Of a DNA stretch of 64,000 nucleotides, positions 18,724-27,472 are shown in pieces. Position 1 is the stretch's first letter. Every line of letters starts with the position of its first letter. The position numbers were made by a program, and so were the translations under genes. The notes below the pieces were generated by a model. It saw only the letters and a program-made list of their open reading frames with translations, searched no databases and was not told where the DNA came from. The stretch is from Thermobrachium celere DSM 8682 (GTDB lineage: Bacteria; Bacillota; Clostridia; Clostridiales; Caloramatoraceae): positions 83,454 through 147,453 of the forward strand of contig NZ_HF952039.1 in NCBI RefSeq assembly GCF_000430995.1, written 5' to 3'.

Positions 18724-19375
18724 CAACATCACTCCCAAAATATTTACAAATTGGCAACACAACTCCATTTTCAGACTTTATACATTCTATCTCCTCTTCA
18801 TAATAAGCATTTTGTATAAGCCTATTTGGAATTGAAAGTTCTGTAATGTCAAATTCCTGTGGTTTTTGTAATAAATCCATATAATTATATACTCCTTCAA
18901 ACATTCCATTTGCCTTAATAACTTTAGCTTGTTGCCAGTTATAACTTATTCTACATGCAGTATCCCATTTACCTAATCTAATAATATTCTTGATTTCTAT
19001 TTTTTCATTACTTAAAATGTATGTTGTTAAAACTGCTTCTGGTTCTATTGCCGATATTACTCCATTCACAGGAAATGGTGTGTTTTTTTCCATACTAAGT
19101 GCATAACCATCCTTCATACTATTAAATCTTAAATCTACTAAATTACCATCCCATTTAGAAGGATATATATAAATACCTACTTTATTCAAATTATTTAAAT
19201 CTTCTAAGTAATATACCTTGTCATAATACACTTCATATCTATTAGGGCAAAAACCAAATGCATAGCTCAAACTGTAATTATGTTGATATTTAGATGTTAT
19301 ATAGTAGTCACTAATCTCCTTTGAGGCATAGAAAAGATAATCTTGAAGCTCTATTTTAACTTCTGCTAAATACAT
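18671..19375 (-). CDS. csc1: Type I-D Cascade subunit Csc1 (Cas5d-type)
   Basis: 234 aa. RAMP-fold Cas5 homologue that caps the crRNA 5' handle. The block SAIEPEAVLTTYIL followed by IRLGKWDTACRI is characteristic of Csc1. The basic tail (EGKKNKKRK) could contact nucleic acid. The gene starts 6 bases after csc2 with AGAAGTGA as SD and overlaps the following cas3 gene by about 50 bases. Presence of Csc1 with Csc2 excludes types I-A, I-B and I-C. Confidence 0.9.
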   Translation of the reverse strand: MYLAEVKIELQDYLFYASKEISDYYITSKYQHNYSLSYAFGFCPNRYEVYYDKVYYLEDLNNLNKVGIYIYPSKWDGNLVDLRFNSMKDGYALSMEKNTPFPVNGVISAIEPEAVLTTYILSNEKIEIKNIIRLGKWDTACRISYNWQQAKVIKANGMFEGVYNYMDLLQKPQEFDITELSIPNRLIQNAYYEEEIECIKSENGVVLPICKYFGSDVDELYRNYVEGKKNKKRK

Positions 19376-19380
19376 CTATA

Positions 19381-20388
19381 TCACTTCTTTCTTGATTTAC
19401 TTTTTTCACCTTTTTCTTCAACTTTTCTTATACTATATTCCTCTATTTGTTTTTCAATATTTTGATAAATTTCCATTAGATTTGTATCATCTTTTATATA
19501 ATTTCTAAATTCTTCAATAAAAGTATTTATATTGTCTACCTTTTTAACACTGGAAAAAGCATTTTTTATAATTTCATCCTCTACTCTATTGAAAGCCTCT
19601 TTAACTAAATTAAGATCTATGTCGTCGAGTTTATCTTTAAGTTCATCATATAAATGTTTTGTTAGTTCAAGATTTGTAAATACCTCTTGATTTGATATAT
19701 ATATTCCAACAATATGGTTTTTAATAAGCCCTCCTCTATTTGCTTCAGCTCCATATCTTGTAGTTAGAAGTATATTAGCTAACACATACAAAAATTCATC
19801 CTCTGTAACATCAACTAATGTTTCAACACAAGGGAATATAACCCCAGGTTTTATATGTTCCTTGGATGATAGTGCTGTTCCTGTTGAATGTGTTTCTTCA
19901 TCTACTGCATTTAATGTTATTTCTTCAACTGTTTTTTCACCATAATCTCTAATTGAAAATGCTGTATCTGTTATTACTCTTGTTTTTCTCGACTGATTTG
20001 TATCTGCATTATCTCCACCCTGTGCTGCATACCCATACAACATACAATCTGGACATTTCCCGCAAAGATGTTGAATAAGTGAACAATCTTCTCTTCCGCA
20101 TATAGTCAACCCTTTTTCAATTAACTTTCTCCTAAGTGCCTTTCCTGTTCTTCTCTCACTTGCAACTTGCTTTCTCTTTATCATCAATACTCTTGTTACT
20201 TTTGAATTATCCTTAACCCCTGCTGTTGTTTCTGCCACATTCAATATTCTTCCTTCTGTTGTAAATATTCCATAGGATTGAAGTTCACGTAGTATTACTA
20301 TTTGAATATATTTATTTTTCTTTACATCTGTTATCATTTCAGCAAAAGCATTATTTTCTCTTAATACATTTAAAAAATCTTTACTCAT
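19381..20388 (-). CDS. csc2: Type I-D Cascade backbone subunit Csc2 (Cas7d)
   Basis: 335 aa. The Cas7-family subunit that polymerises along the crRNA. Recognisable parts are a cysteine cluster CGREDCSLIQHLCGKCPDC (about 118-136, probable zinc site), the thumb region GGDNADTNQSRKTRVITDTAF, and TRYGAEANRGG. The C-terminus is charged (KGEKSKSRKK). Its ATG overlaps the end of cas10d by 8 bases and has a strong GAGGAGG inside cas10d. The high-quality SD fits the high copy number of this subunit in the complex. Confidence 0.93.
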   Translation of the reverse strand: MSKDFLNVLRENNAFAEMITDVKKNKYIQIVILRELQSYGIFTTEGRILNVAETTAGVKDNSKVTRVLMIKRKQVASERRTGKALRRKLIEKGLTICGREDCSLIQHLCGKCPDCMLYGYAAQGGDNADTNQSRKTRVITDTAFSIRDYGEKTVEEITLNAVDEETHSTGTALSSKEHIKPGVIFPCVETLVDVTEDEFLYVLANILLTTRYGAEANRGGLIKNHIVGIYISNQEVFTNLELTKHLYDELKDKLDDIDLNLVKEAFNRVEDEIIKNAFSSVKKVDNINTFIEEFRNYIKDDTNLMEIYQNIEKQIEEYSIRKVEEKGEKSKSRKK

Positions 20389-20788
20389 TTTTTATTTCCT
20401 CCTCTTTCTTTGTATCATTTTCATATAGTTTTTTTATTATCAAAAACTCTATTGCAGAAGCAAAATAATTTTCATTTTTAGATAATTCTCCTTTTTTACA
20501 TTTGCAAACCCCTTCATAATAACCATATATAAATACATCTACAAACTGTTCTATAGCATTAATCCTGTCTACTCCATATGTCGGTGAATATACTGTATTA
20601 TGTCTTTCTACTAAATCTCTTACCGAACCACACACAATCTCTTTTATCTCTTGGATATTATTTGTCTTAACTTCTTTAATCGTTTTTACAGAACGTCTAA
20701 AAGGAAGAGTAATAATATAACTTGAGTCACTCTTATTAGGTTTCCAAAATTTTAACATTTTTTCTGCAATTTCACTACATACAGTCAT
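20381..20788 (-). CDS. cas11d: Internally initiated small subunit Cas11d inside cas10d
   Basis: Within cas10d, in the same frame, GGAGGTG (20800-20794) is followed by five bases and ATG at 20788. This is a near-perfect ribosome binding site in the middle of a gene. It would produce a 135-aa protein starting MTVCSEIAEKMLKFW, equal to the Cas10d C-terminus and of the size of Cascade small subunits. Separate translation of Cas11 from the 3' end of the large-subunit gene is established for type I-D, I-B and I-C systems. Expression here is inferred from the SD. Confidence 0.85.
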   Translation of the reverse strand: MTVCSEIAEKMLKFWKPNKSDSSYIITLPFRRSVKTIKEVKTNNIQEIKEIVCGSVRDLVERHNTVYSPTYGVDRINAIEQFVDVFIYGYYEGVCKCKKGELSKNENYFASAIEFLIIKKLYENDTKKEEEIKNE

Positions 20789-23194
20789 CTGTACACCTCC
20801 ATTCAAATTTGCTATTTTGAATAAAGAATTGATAAATGGACCATTTAATTTGTTTTCATAAATAGCTTTGAAAAAAGCAGCTCTCTCACTAGAATCTTTA
20901 AACCTTAAATAATTAAATATTCCTAAAGGATGAACTGACATCTTTGTTATTAGTGGTATTAATTCCCTACTTCTTTGTCCTTTAAATCCGTTATACACAT
21001 CTTCTATCAAAAATACACTATTTAATACATAGAAAGACTCTTCTAACCCTTTATAATCTTCAATTTTCGTTAAATTATTAACCTTAACTTTATTTAAATA
21101 AATATTTTTGTAATTACCATTAAATAAAATATCATTATTATCAAAATTTAATGTTTTAGACGAAGTAATAACAGTGTTTAAACCATAATAATAAGAAAGT
21201 ACAAGAGCTTGATAATACATTTTTAGAACATTTTCTGCATCTGATGAAGTAGCTACAAAAATATTAAATCTATATTCAGGTTTTAAAAAATCCTCGGCCA
21301 ATTCTCTTTTATTTATTTCTATTTGCAATTCTTTTTCTTCAACCTTTATGAATAAAGATTTATTATTAAATTTTGTTTTATATAAAGTTTTTTCATCAAT
21401 TTTATCTTTGATTTCTCGTTTTATTTTTTTAAAAGAGTCTATACTTATTGGAAAATCTATATTTTTATAAGTATAAACATATATATCAGGATTTAAATAA
21501 GTATCTGACAAATCAAAATTTATTTTTTGTAACAACATATCATAAGCACATATTTTGCATAAATACGGTTGCTGTTTTATTTCTTTAGTAAGTCTTCCAT
21601 TTTTTTGATTAATAACTATTTCTTCTGGCTTTGATTTAAATGAATATTTAGTAGTTAAAAACCCCTTTTGAAATCCTAACCCTTCTGGTATTTTTCTCCC
21701 ACATATTAAACAAGTAGACTTTATTTTATCGTTACTTGTTATATAATCAGTGTCATTTACTTTATTACCATATACTTCATAAAAATAATCCTTTAAATCT
21801 TGCCTTAACAAACTTACATTATTGTTATTTATACAAAATTTCTGTATGCTCTTTTCAAAACTTTCTTTGAACCTTTCTTTCATTTTATTAATAATCTCTT
21901 TGTAATCATCTCTTTGTAATATTAAGTCTGCAATGTAGGTTGATATTAAAATATAATAAATTTTATTTCCACCATCATCTAAAACCTTTTTAAAATTTCT
22001 CATAAAATTAATATTAGAACTTATTTTTTTATCCATTTCATTTAAATTCAATATATCTTGGTTAAATATATTCCATACTTCCTCATATACATCTTCAACT
22101 TTTTCATTTAACAAGAATGTATGATATGAATTTAAAGATATAAATATTTGTCTTACTAAATCTATAAATATATCATCTTCTTTTCTATTTAAAATGTTAT
22201 TTATTATTTCAAATCTTGTATCTTCCATTAAATCCTTGTCTAAATTATTTTTGACCTTTTCAAATCTGTTTTTTAAAGCTCTAAACAAAATATCATCATT
22301 TTTTGAAGTTAATGCTTTTCTTAAAATTTCTAATTGATTATCTGTATCTAATATCAAAAACATATCAAAAAAATTAAAATTATATTTATTATCCCTGATA
22401 TTACTTGCAACAGCATCTAAGTATTTAGTTTCTTTAGTTGGAATCAATAAAGTTTTGTTTACTATTTCATCTATTTCTTTTTCTAAATCAATTTTTTCAC
22501 CTAAATAAATAATATAATTTTTAAAATAACAAAACATTCTTCTATTCGTATCATAAATATGCTGTTCCAATGCTTTTAGCATTATATTTGTTATGGCTGG
22601 ACGAATTTCTTTTATTTTTAAATAGTTTATTTTATAATTTAAATTAAGAAATAAAAACAGTTCTTTTAATTTTTTTATTACATCATCAATTTCATCCATA
22701 ATTACAAGTTTATCTGCACATCTAATTATTTCCATTTCCTCTTCATTTTCATCTAATGCATATCCTATTTTATAAGTATTTTGTTGCCTACCTTTGTGTA
22801 TTGATGACGATAAAATAAATTCTGCACAATCTTTAAATTCTGAATATAACCCTAAATCACTGAGTATATATTCAATATCTTCTAATTCAAAATCTGTTTC
22901 TTTTTCTTTTTTATACTTTGGTATTTTATTTATATCGTGAAACAAAGCTCCTGCTACTATCTTTTTTATATTATCATCTGTATTTTTCTCTGGGTGTTTT
23001 TGATAATATAAATTCGATATACACAATGCAAAATTTAGAGTTTTTATGGCGTGTTCAGTAAATCTTTCATTCCTTTTACAACCATAGTTTTCTTTATCTT
23101 TTGCTAATTCCATATGAAATCCATTGATGTAAAATACATCTAATATTTTTTTTGCTATGTAACTTGCTTTTTCAAAATTTATTTCATTTTTCAC
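20381..23194 (-). CDS. cas10d: Type I-D large subunit with HD nuclease, Cas10d (Csc3)
   Basis: 937 aa from the GTG at 23194, which has GAGGTGA five bases upstream (a GTG at 23203 lies inside that SD). An N-terminal HD nuclease domain carries H48, H86-D87 (ALFHDINK), H133 (SSIHKGRQQ) and D161 (CADKLV), supplying the DNA-cleaving activity missing from Cas3'. A treble-clef zinc site pairs C495-x2-C498 (CLICGRKIPEG) with C546-x2-C549 (CKICAYD). I see no GGDD cyclase motif, so the palm is degenerate, as expected for Cas10d. The C-terminal 135 residues from M803 form the Cas11-like helical region and carry their own start site (see next entry). First gene of the cas operon, behind a TTGACA promoter. 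Confidence 0.95.
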   Translation of the reverse strand: MKNEINFEKASYIAKKILDVFYINGFHMELAKDKENYGCKRNERFTEHAIKTLNFALCISNLYYQKHPEKNTDDNIKKIVAGALFHDINKIPKYKKEKETDFELEDIEYILSDLGLYSEFKDCAEFILSSSIHKGRQQNTYKIGYALDENEEEMEIIRCADKLVIMDEIDDVIKKLKELFLFLNLNYKINYLKIKEIRPAITNIMLKALEQHIYDTNRRMFCYFKNYIIYLGEKIDLEKEIDEIVNKTLLIPTKETKYLDAVASNIRDNKYNFNFFDMFLILDTDNQLEILRKALTSKNDDILFRALKNRFEKVKNNLDKDLMEDTRFEIINNILNRKEDDIFIDLVRQIFISLNSYHTFLLNEKVEDVYEEVWNIFNQDILNLNEMDKKISSNINFMRNFKKVLDDGGNKIYYILISTYIADLILQRDDYKEIINKMKERFKESFEKSIQKFCINNNNVSLLRQDLKDYFYEVYGNKVNDTDYITSNDKIKSTCLICGRKIPEGLGFQKGFLTTKYSFKSKPEEIVINQKNGRLTKEIKQQPYLCKICAYDMLLQKINFDLSDTYLNPDIYVYTYKNIDFPISIDSFKKIKREIKDKIDEKTLYKTKFNNKSLFIKVEEKELQIEINKRELAEDFLKPEYRFNIFVATSSDAENVLKMYYQALVLSYYYGLNTVITSSKTLNFDNNDILFNGNYKNIYLNKVKVNNLTKIEDYKGLEESFYVLNSVFLIEDVYNGFKGQRSRELIPLITKMSVHPLGIFNYLRFKDSSERAAFFKAIYENKLNGPFINSLFKIANLNGGVQMTVCSEIAEKMLKFWKPNKSDSSYIITLPFRRSVKTIKEVKTNNIQEIKEIVCGSVRDLVERHNTVYSPTYGVDRINAIEQFVDVFIYGYYEGVCKCKKGELSKNENYFASAIEFLIIKKLYENDTKKEEEIKNE

Positions 23195-23237
23195 TTTTTT
23201 CACCTCAACTTTCTTTAATTACTATTCATAATATAAT

Positions 23238-23265
23238 TTTATATTTATTAAAAATATTCTGTCAA
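23238..23265 (-). promoter_or_regulatory. Promoter of the cas operon
   Basis: On the minus strand, a perfect -35 TTGACA (23265-23260), a 16-base gap, then TATAAA (23243-23238). It lies between the terminator of the WYL gene and cas10d, so cas transcription is independent of the upstream genes. Confidence 0.7.
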
Positions 23266-23287
23266 CTATAATTGGAGCTAAAATAAA

Positions 23288-23312
23288 AACAGCGACATTA
23301 TGTGTCACTGTT
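23288..23312 (-). terminator. Terminator of the WYL regulator gene
   Basis: AACAGTGACA / TGTCGCTGTT stem (minus strand, one G-U pair) followed by TTTATTTT. The loop contains the gene's stop codon. Confidence 0.75.
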
Positions 23313-24239
23313 TATCATTATTGCATTATTTAATATATTTAAGTATTCTTGTTTTAACTCTATTGGTTCCAATATTTCAATTCCTTCTGCATATTGTAAT
23401 ATGAATGGTAACATTTCTTGTGGCTTTGCTACTGAAAATTCTATTACTCTATTTTTATTATCATTTATTTGAGACCTATGCCAATCAACTTCAGTTAAAT
23501 AAGTCCATATTTCTTCTTTATGAACCTTTAATCTCACTTTTTTTATCTCTTCACCACCATAAAACTCCCAAGCATTTTTAAATAAGTCCTTTACATTATC
23601 CTTGTACACATTATAGTCAATTGTACAATTTTGTTTTCTTAAATCCAATATTCTATTTACTCTAAATATTTTAGCTTTATAATTTTCAATACAATCCAGA
23701 GCTAGTACATACCAAGCTCTTCTTTTAAATACTATTTTATAAGGAACTATACAATACTCTTTTTCTTCACCATTTGGAAGTAAGTATTTCATATTATAAA
23801 TAAAATAATCCTTATCCTCTAATAAACTATCATAAAGCTTTGTCATAAAATATTTTTGCTTACTATTTAACCTACAGATAGGTTGTTTATGTATTTCTAT
23901 GTAATTATCTTTAAACTTTAAATTAAATTTAGCCTTTATCAATTCTGGTGAGTTTAAAAAAAAGTCAATATAAGATTCAGCAGCTTCAACAGACAAATTA
24001 ATAAGTTGTTTTAGATCTTTAGTAATAGAAATGCTGTCCTCACTTTGTTTTTCAATATAAACTTTATTTTTATTTGATTTAATATCAATGTTTTTTACCT
24101 TCTTAGCTTTATTAACATATCTATAAAACGTCCTTACATCTATATTTAATATCTCACATATTTGATTTTTTGTATAATTACCCGATTCAACAAGCACTAA
24201 AAAATTTTCAAACCTTTCTATACTTCCCTTCAATAACAC
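23298..24239 (-). CDS. WYL-domain transcriptional regulator, probable cas regulator
   Basis: About 312 aa. The N-terminus is a helix-turn-helix (NYTKNQICEILNIDVRTFYRYVNKAKK, about 20-46). The middle and C-terminus form a WYL ligand-binding domain (KRRAWYVLALDCIENYKAKIFRVNRILDL). WYL proteins bind nucleic-acid-derived ligands and often control defence loci. This one sits directly upstream of the cas promoter, reading the same way. GGGAGGA is adjacent to the GTG at 24239 and better spaced from the TTG at 24233, the likelier start. It lies 23 bases after mgsA and may share its transcript. Its action on cas genes is inferred from position only. Confidence 0.88.
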   Translation of the reverse strand: MLLKGSIERFENFLVLVESGNYTKNQICEILNIDVRTFYRYVNKAKKVKNIDIKSNKNKVYIEKQSEDSISITKDLKQLINLSVEAAESYIDFFLNSPELIKAKFNLKFKDNYIEIHKQPICRLNSKQKYFMTKLYDSLLEDKDYFIYNMKYLLPNGEEKEYCIVPYKIVFKRRAWYVLALDCIENYKAKIFRVNRILDLRKQNCTIDYNVYKDNVKDLFKNAWEFYGGEEIKKVRLKVHKEEIWTYLTEVDWHRSQINDNKNRVIEFSVAKPQEMLPFILQYAEGIEILEPIELKQEYLNILNNAIMINSDT

Positions 24240-24262
24240 TCCTCCCTTTTAAGACAACATTA

Positions 24263-24631
24263 CTACTTCTTTCTTAATAGGTTTATAAATATCTCTGCAG
24301 TACCAAGGTTTGTTGCAAGAGGTACGTTGTGTACGTCGCATATTCTTAAAAGTGCTGTAACATCTGGTTCATGGGGCTGTGCTGTAAGTGGGTCCCTTAA
24401 AAAAATAACCATATCTATGTCACCTTGAGCTACCATACCGCCTATCTGCTGATCACCACCATATGGACCTGACAAAAATCTATGAACCTTAAGCCCTGTT
24501 GCCTCTTGAATTAACCTTCCTGTTGTACCTGTTGCATAAAGTTCATCGTCCTTAAATACATCCCTATACTTTTTTACAAACTCAACCATATCATCCTTTT
24601 TCTTATCATGGGCTATGAATGCTACTCTCAT
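24263..24631 (-). CDS. mgsA: Methylglyoxal synthase
   Basis: 122 aa. Converts dihydroxyacetone phosphate to methylglyoxal and phosphate, a bypass of lower glycolysis that relieves sugar-phosphate stress. The family residues are present: H8, the phosphate-binding ATGTTGRL, D60 in [11 protein letters not shown], and H87/D90 in [12 protein letters not shown]. These correspond to H19, D71, H98 and D101 of the E. coli enzyme. The SD is AAGGGGGATAAA. A sugar-flux role fits the nearby maltodextrin genes. Confidence 0.97.
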   Translation of the reverse strand: MRVAFIAHDKKKDDMVEFVKKYRDVFKDDELYATGTTGRLIQEATGLKVHRFLSGPYGGDQQIGGMVAQGDIDMVIFLRDPLTAQPHEPDVTALLRICDVHNVPLATNLGTAEIFINLLRKK

Positions 24632-24681
24632 CTTTTATCCCCCTTTAATCTTTAGCACTTAAAAATATTTTGTTCAAAAAA

Positions 24682-25194
24682 CTACTTTATATATACCGTT
24701 GTCTTATTTGGAATGTTTTCATACATCCACTTAGCATCCTCAACACTCAATCTTACACATCCATGGGAACTTGGTTTGCCTAATGTATAGTCAACTATCT
24801 GCCTTTTAGTATTCATAGGTAGTGAATGAAATAGATATTTGCCTTTAAACCTTATCCAATATACTCCACCCTGCTTATACTTTTTTGAATAAAACCAAGG
24901 TCCTCTTGCAGTTATTGTAAATATCCCCTTTGGAGTGCTTTTACCCTTTACTCCTGTAGAACATACAAGCGTTTTAGCCAAATTCCATTGGTTGTTTTCC
25001 TTCTTGTAAATTAAGGTATTTTGTGTTTTTGTATCCACAACTACAATGTAATCTGTTTTGCTTTTTATTTTCCCACTTGCTATTTCTGGAAGCACAATAT
25101 TATTTGCCTGATTGCTAACTTCTGCTAAAGCTAAACTTGATTTTAATAAAAACAATACCACAATAAGTCCAAAAATCTTTTTAAATTTCTTCAT
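24682..25194 (-). CDS. Secreted L,D-transpeptidase (YkuD family)
   Basis: 170 aa from the ATG at 25194 (GGAGAG five bases upstream). The N-terminus MKKFKKIFGLIVVLFLLKSS is a signal peptide or membrane anchor. The YkuD catalytic domain starts near 50 (IVVVDTKTQNTLIY) and contains the active-site motif SSHGCVRLS with nucleophile C146. Such enzymes make 3-3 cross-links in peptidoglycan or, in spore formers, modify the spore wall. No LysM domain is present. Upstream spacing from mgsA is 50 bases, so cotranscription is possible. Confidence 0.93.
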   Translation of the reverse strand: MKKFKKIFGLIVVLFLLKSSLALAEVSNQANNIVLPEIASGKIKSKTDYIVVVDTKTQNTLIYKKENNQWNLAKTLVCSTGVKGKSTPKGIFTITARGPWFYSKKYKQGGVYWIRFKGKYLFHSLPMNTKRQIVDYTLGKPSSHGCVRLSVEDAKWMYENIPNKTTVYIK

Positions 25195-25335
25195 CTGCAC
25201 TCTCCTTTCCAGTTAAATTATACATTAAAGTTTTTAAAAGTACATTAGAAAATTTTTATAAAACATTTTGGTATTTATATATTCTAAAGAATTATATATA
25301 ATTTACTTGTAACTTTTTATAAAGGAGGTTTTTAT

Positions 25336-26436
25336 TTGATTAATCAGTTTGTAAATAAAGCAAAGGAAGACGTTGTTCTGTTTTTATCCTTTTTACTTGC
25401 CGTTTTAACTTCTTTTATTTCATTCCCTAAAATCGAATATATAGATCTTAAAGTGTTAATATCTTTATTCAACCTAATGATTGTTGTTGAAGCCTTTGAA
25501 GAATACAAACTTCTAGAGGTAATATCGATACGAATATTAGATAAGTTTAGTAATGAAAGAAAAGTTTCTCTTGTACTTATAGTTATCACATTCATTTTTT
25601 CAATGTTTGTTACAAACGACGTTGCACTTATAACCTTTGTGCCTCTTGCTCTTATTATTGCAAAAAAGACAAATATAAACCCTGCTGAAATAATAATATT
25701 TCAAACTTTAGCTGCAAACATTGGAAGCAGTTTAACACCAATGGGAAACCCTCAAAATCTATTTTTATATTCAAAATTTAATATCAACACATTAGAATTT
25801 TTCTATATAATGCTTCCCTTTGTTGTTCTTGGACTTGTTTTCTTGTTTATCTTAAACTTTAAAATTCCTAATAAAGATATAGTTTTTCATATAGAAGAAA
25901 TAGAGATAAAGGACACAAAAAAGACATCTATATTTTTAGGTCTGTTTATTTTAATAATTCTATCTATATTTAATATAATTAATTACTATATTGCCTTTGT
26001 AATAACCATTTTAGTAACCTTTATATTAGAAAGAAAACTTTTTAAAGAAGTTGACTTTGCTCTTTTACTAACCTTTGTGTTCTTTTTTATATTTATAGGA
26101 AACCTTTCAAACGTTGAAAGCATAAAAATCATATTTGATAAAATGTTAAATAAACCAAAGGCAACATATGTGTCTGCTATTATATTAAGTCAATTTATAA
26201 GCAATGTACCATGTGCTATTTTACTATCAGGATTTACCAAAAACTATAGAGAGCTTCTTTTGGGAGTTGATGTTGGAGGCATGGGTACACTCATAGCTTC
26301 CCTTGCAAGTGTCATATCTTATAAATTCTATGCAAACGAGTACAAAAAACTTAAGAAAAAGTATCTTTTTACATTTACAATATATAACTTCTTTGCTCTT
26401 CTTGTATTTGCTCTATTGTTTTTATATTTGATTTAA
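25336..26436 (+). CDS. SLC13/ArsB-type membrane permease
   Basis: 366 aa, about ten membrane segments. The ion-transporter-superfamily signatures are VTNDVALITFVPLALI (about 92-107) and AANIGSSLTPMGNPQNLFLY (about 127-146), with a second half-repeat ISNVPCAILLSGF and DVGGMGTLIASLASVIS. These resemble ArsB/NhaD and citrate-type SLC13 carriers, so the substrate is an anion, arsenite or a dicarboxylate; I cannot decide which. It starts at TTG with AAAGGAGG seven bases upstream. Single-gene unit with its own terminator. Confidence 0.85.
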   Translation: MINQFVNKAKEDVVLFLSFLLAVLTSFISFPKIEYIDLKVLISLFNLMIVVEAFEEYKLLEVISIRILDKFSNERKVSLVLIVITFIFSMFVTNDVALITFVPLALIIAKKTNINPAEIIIFQTLAANIGSSLTPMGNPQNLFLYSKFNINTLEFFYIMLPFVVLGLVFLFILNFKIPNKDIVFHIEEIEIKDTKKTSIFLGLFILIILSIFNIINYYIAFVITILVTFILERKLFKEVDFALLLTFVFFFIFIGNLSNVESIKIIFDKMLNKPKATYVSAIILSQFISNVPCAILLSGFTKNYRELLLGVDVGGMGTLIASLASVISYKFYANEYKKLKKKYLFTFTIYNFFALLVFALLFLYLI

Positions 26437-26438
26437 AT

Positions 26439-26474
26439 AAAGGCCAATGGAATAATTTAACCATTGGCCTTTTT
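26439..26474. terminator. Bidirectional terminator
   Basis: AAAGGCCAATGG / CCATTGGCCTTT perfect 12-bp stem with a 10-base loop and T-run, between the convergent permease and P1 peptidase genes. Confidence 0.9.
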
Positions 26475-26486
26475 AATTCAATATAT

Positions 26487-27410
26487 CTATCTTCTAACCG
26501 CCCTAATTATTGCCTCCTCTAGCACAGATGTTGCAATCATTCCTAAGGTGCTTATATCCACCTCAACCTCTCCTGTTGCCATAGTAAAAATTGTATCTCC
26601 ATCAAACATTGTATGGGCTGGTCTCATTGTTCTTGCAAAGGCATCATGGGTCATTGAAGAAACCTTAGTAGCCTCTGCCTTAGTCAACCTTGCATTTGTA
26701 ACAACAACTGCAATTGTAGTATTACCACTAAATAAATTTGTTCTATCATTATATCTTGAAAGCATAACCTTTGTGCTATCTATAAAAGCTGTTTTATCTT
26801 CATTTAAAGCACCTGCTATAATCTCTCCTGTCCTTGGATCTACAACATCCCCAAGACAATTTACTGCAACCACTGCACCAACTTCAAGCTCTCCCACCTT
26901 AACAGCATAAAATCCAAGTCCACCATCTACTGCATATTCTGGCCCTAATATTTTTCCAACTGTTGCACCTGTACCTGCTCCAAATTTTCCATTTTCTATT
27001 CTTTTTATTTCATATGCATTTACACAAGCCTCATATCCCATTTTTTTATCTGGCCTTACCCTATAGTCTCCAACCATAAGATCAAATAAAACAGCACTAC
27101 ATACTATAGGAACCTTTGTAACTCCTACATCAAACCCAATATTTCTCTCCTCTAGAAACTGCATAACTCCACAAGAGGCATCAAGTCCAAAGGCACTTCC
27201 TCCAGATAATACAACTGCATGAACCTTGTCAACCAAATTAACAGGATTTAAAAGATCTGTCTCCCTAGTCCCTGGTGCTCCACCTCTTACATCAACACCA
27301 CAGGTTGCTCCTTCTTCACATATAACTACTGTACACCCTGTCCTTGCCTCAAAGTTTTGTGCATTCCCGATTTTTATTCCCTTAATATCTGTAATATTTA
27401 TCTCCTTCAT
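26487..27410 (-). CDS. P1 family (DmpA-like) N-terminal-nucleophile peptidase
   Basis: 307 aa. The family is made as a precursor that cleaves itself to free an N-terminal Thr or Ser nucleophile; here the site is the GNTTIAVVVTNA segment (about 235). Other conserved blocks are GVDVRGGAPGTRETDLL (about 38-54), VLSGGSAFGLDA (about 67-78) and GAGTGATVGK. Members act as D-stereospecific or beta-aminopeptidases; the natural substrate is usually unknown. No signal peptide. Next to an ECF S component upstream, which could import a related small molecule. Confidence 0.92.
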   Translation of the reverse strand: MKEINITDIKGIKIGNAQNFEARTGCTVVICEEGATCGVDVRGGAPGTRETDLLNPVNLVDKVHAVVLSGGSAFGLDASCGVMQFLEERNIGFDVGVTKVPIVCSAVLFDLMVGDYRVRPDKKMGYEACVNAYEIKRIENGKFGAGTGATVGKILGPEYAVDGGLGFYAVKVGELEVGAVVAVNCLGDVVDPRTGEIIAGALNEDKTAFIDSTKVMLSRYNDRTNLFSGNTTIAVVVTNARLTKAEATKVSSMTHDAFARTMRPAHTMFDGDTIFTMATGEVEVDISTLGMIATSVLEEAIIRAVRR

Positions 27411-27433
27411 AAATTACCCTCCAATGCTTAAAT

Positions 27434-27468
27434 AACTCAACTTTAGGCAAATTGCCTAAAGTTGAGTT
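27434..27468 (-). terminator. Terminator hairpin after the ECF S-component gene
   Basis: Perfect inverted repeat AACTCAACTTTAGGCAA / TTGCCTAAAGTTGAGTT. It lies between the S-component stop and the P1 peptidase start. The T-run is weak, so some readthrough is likely. Confidence 0.7.
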
Positions 27469-27472
27469 ACTA

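Noticed and set aside
20381..23194. Cas10d as a cyclic-oligoadenylate-producing Cas10 of a type III system
   Set aside because: No GGDD motif is visible and no Csm/Cmr or CARF genes are present.
8471..24239. Calling the CRISPR system type I-B from the ATTAAAAC handle and Clostridial host
   Set aside because: The large subunit carries HD and zinc motifs, Cas3' lacks HD, and Csc1 and Csc2 homologues are present; together these define type I-D.
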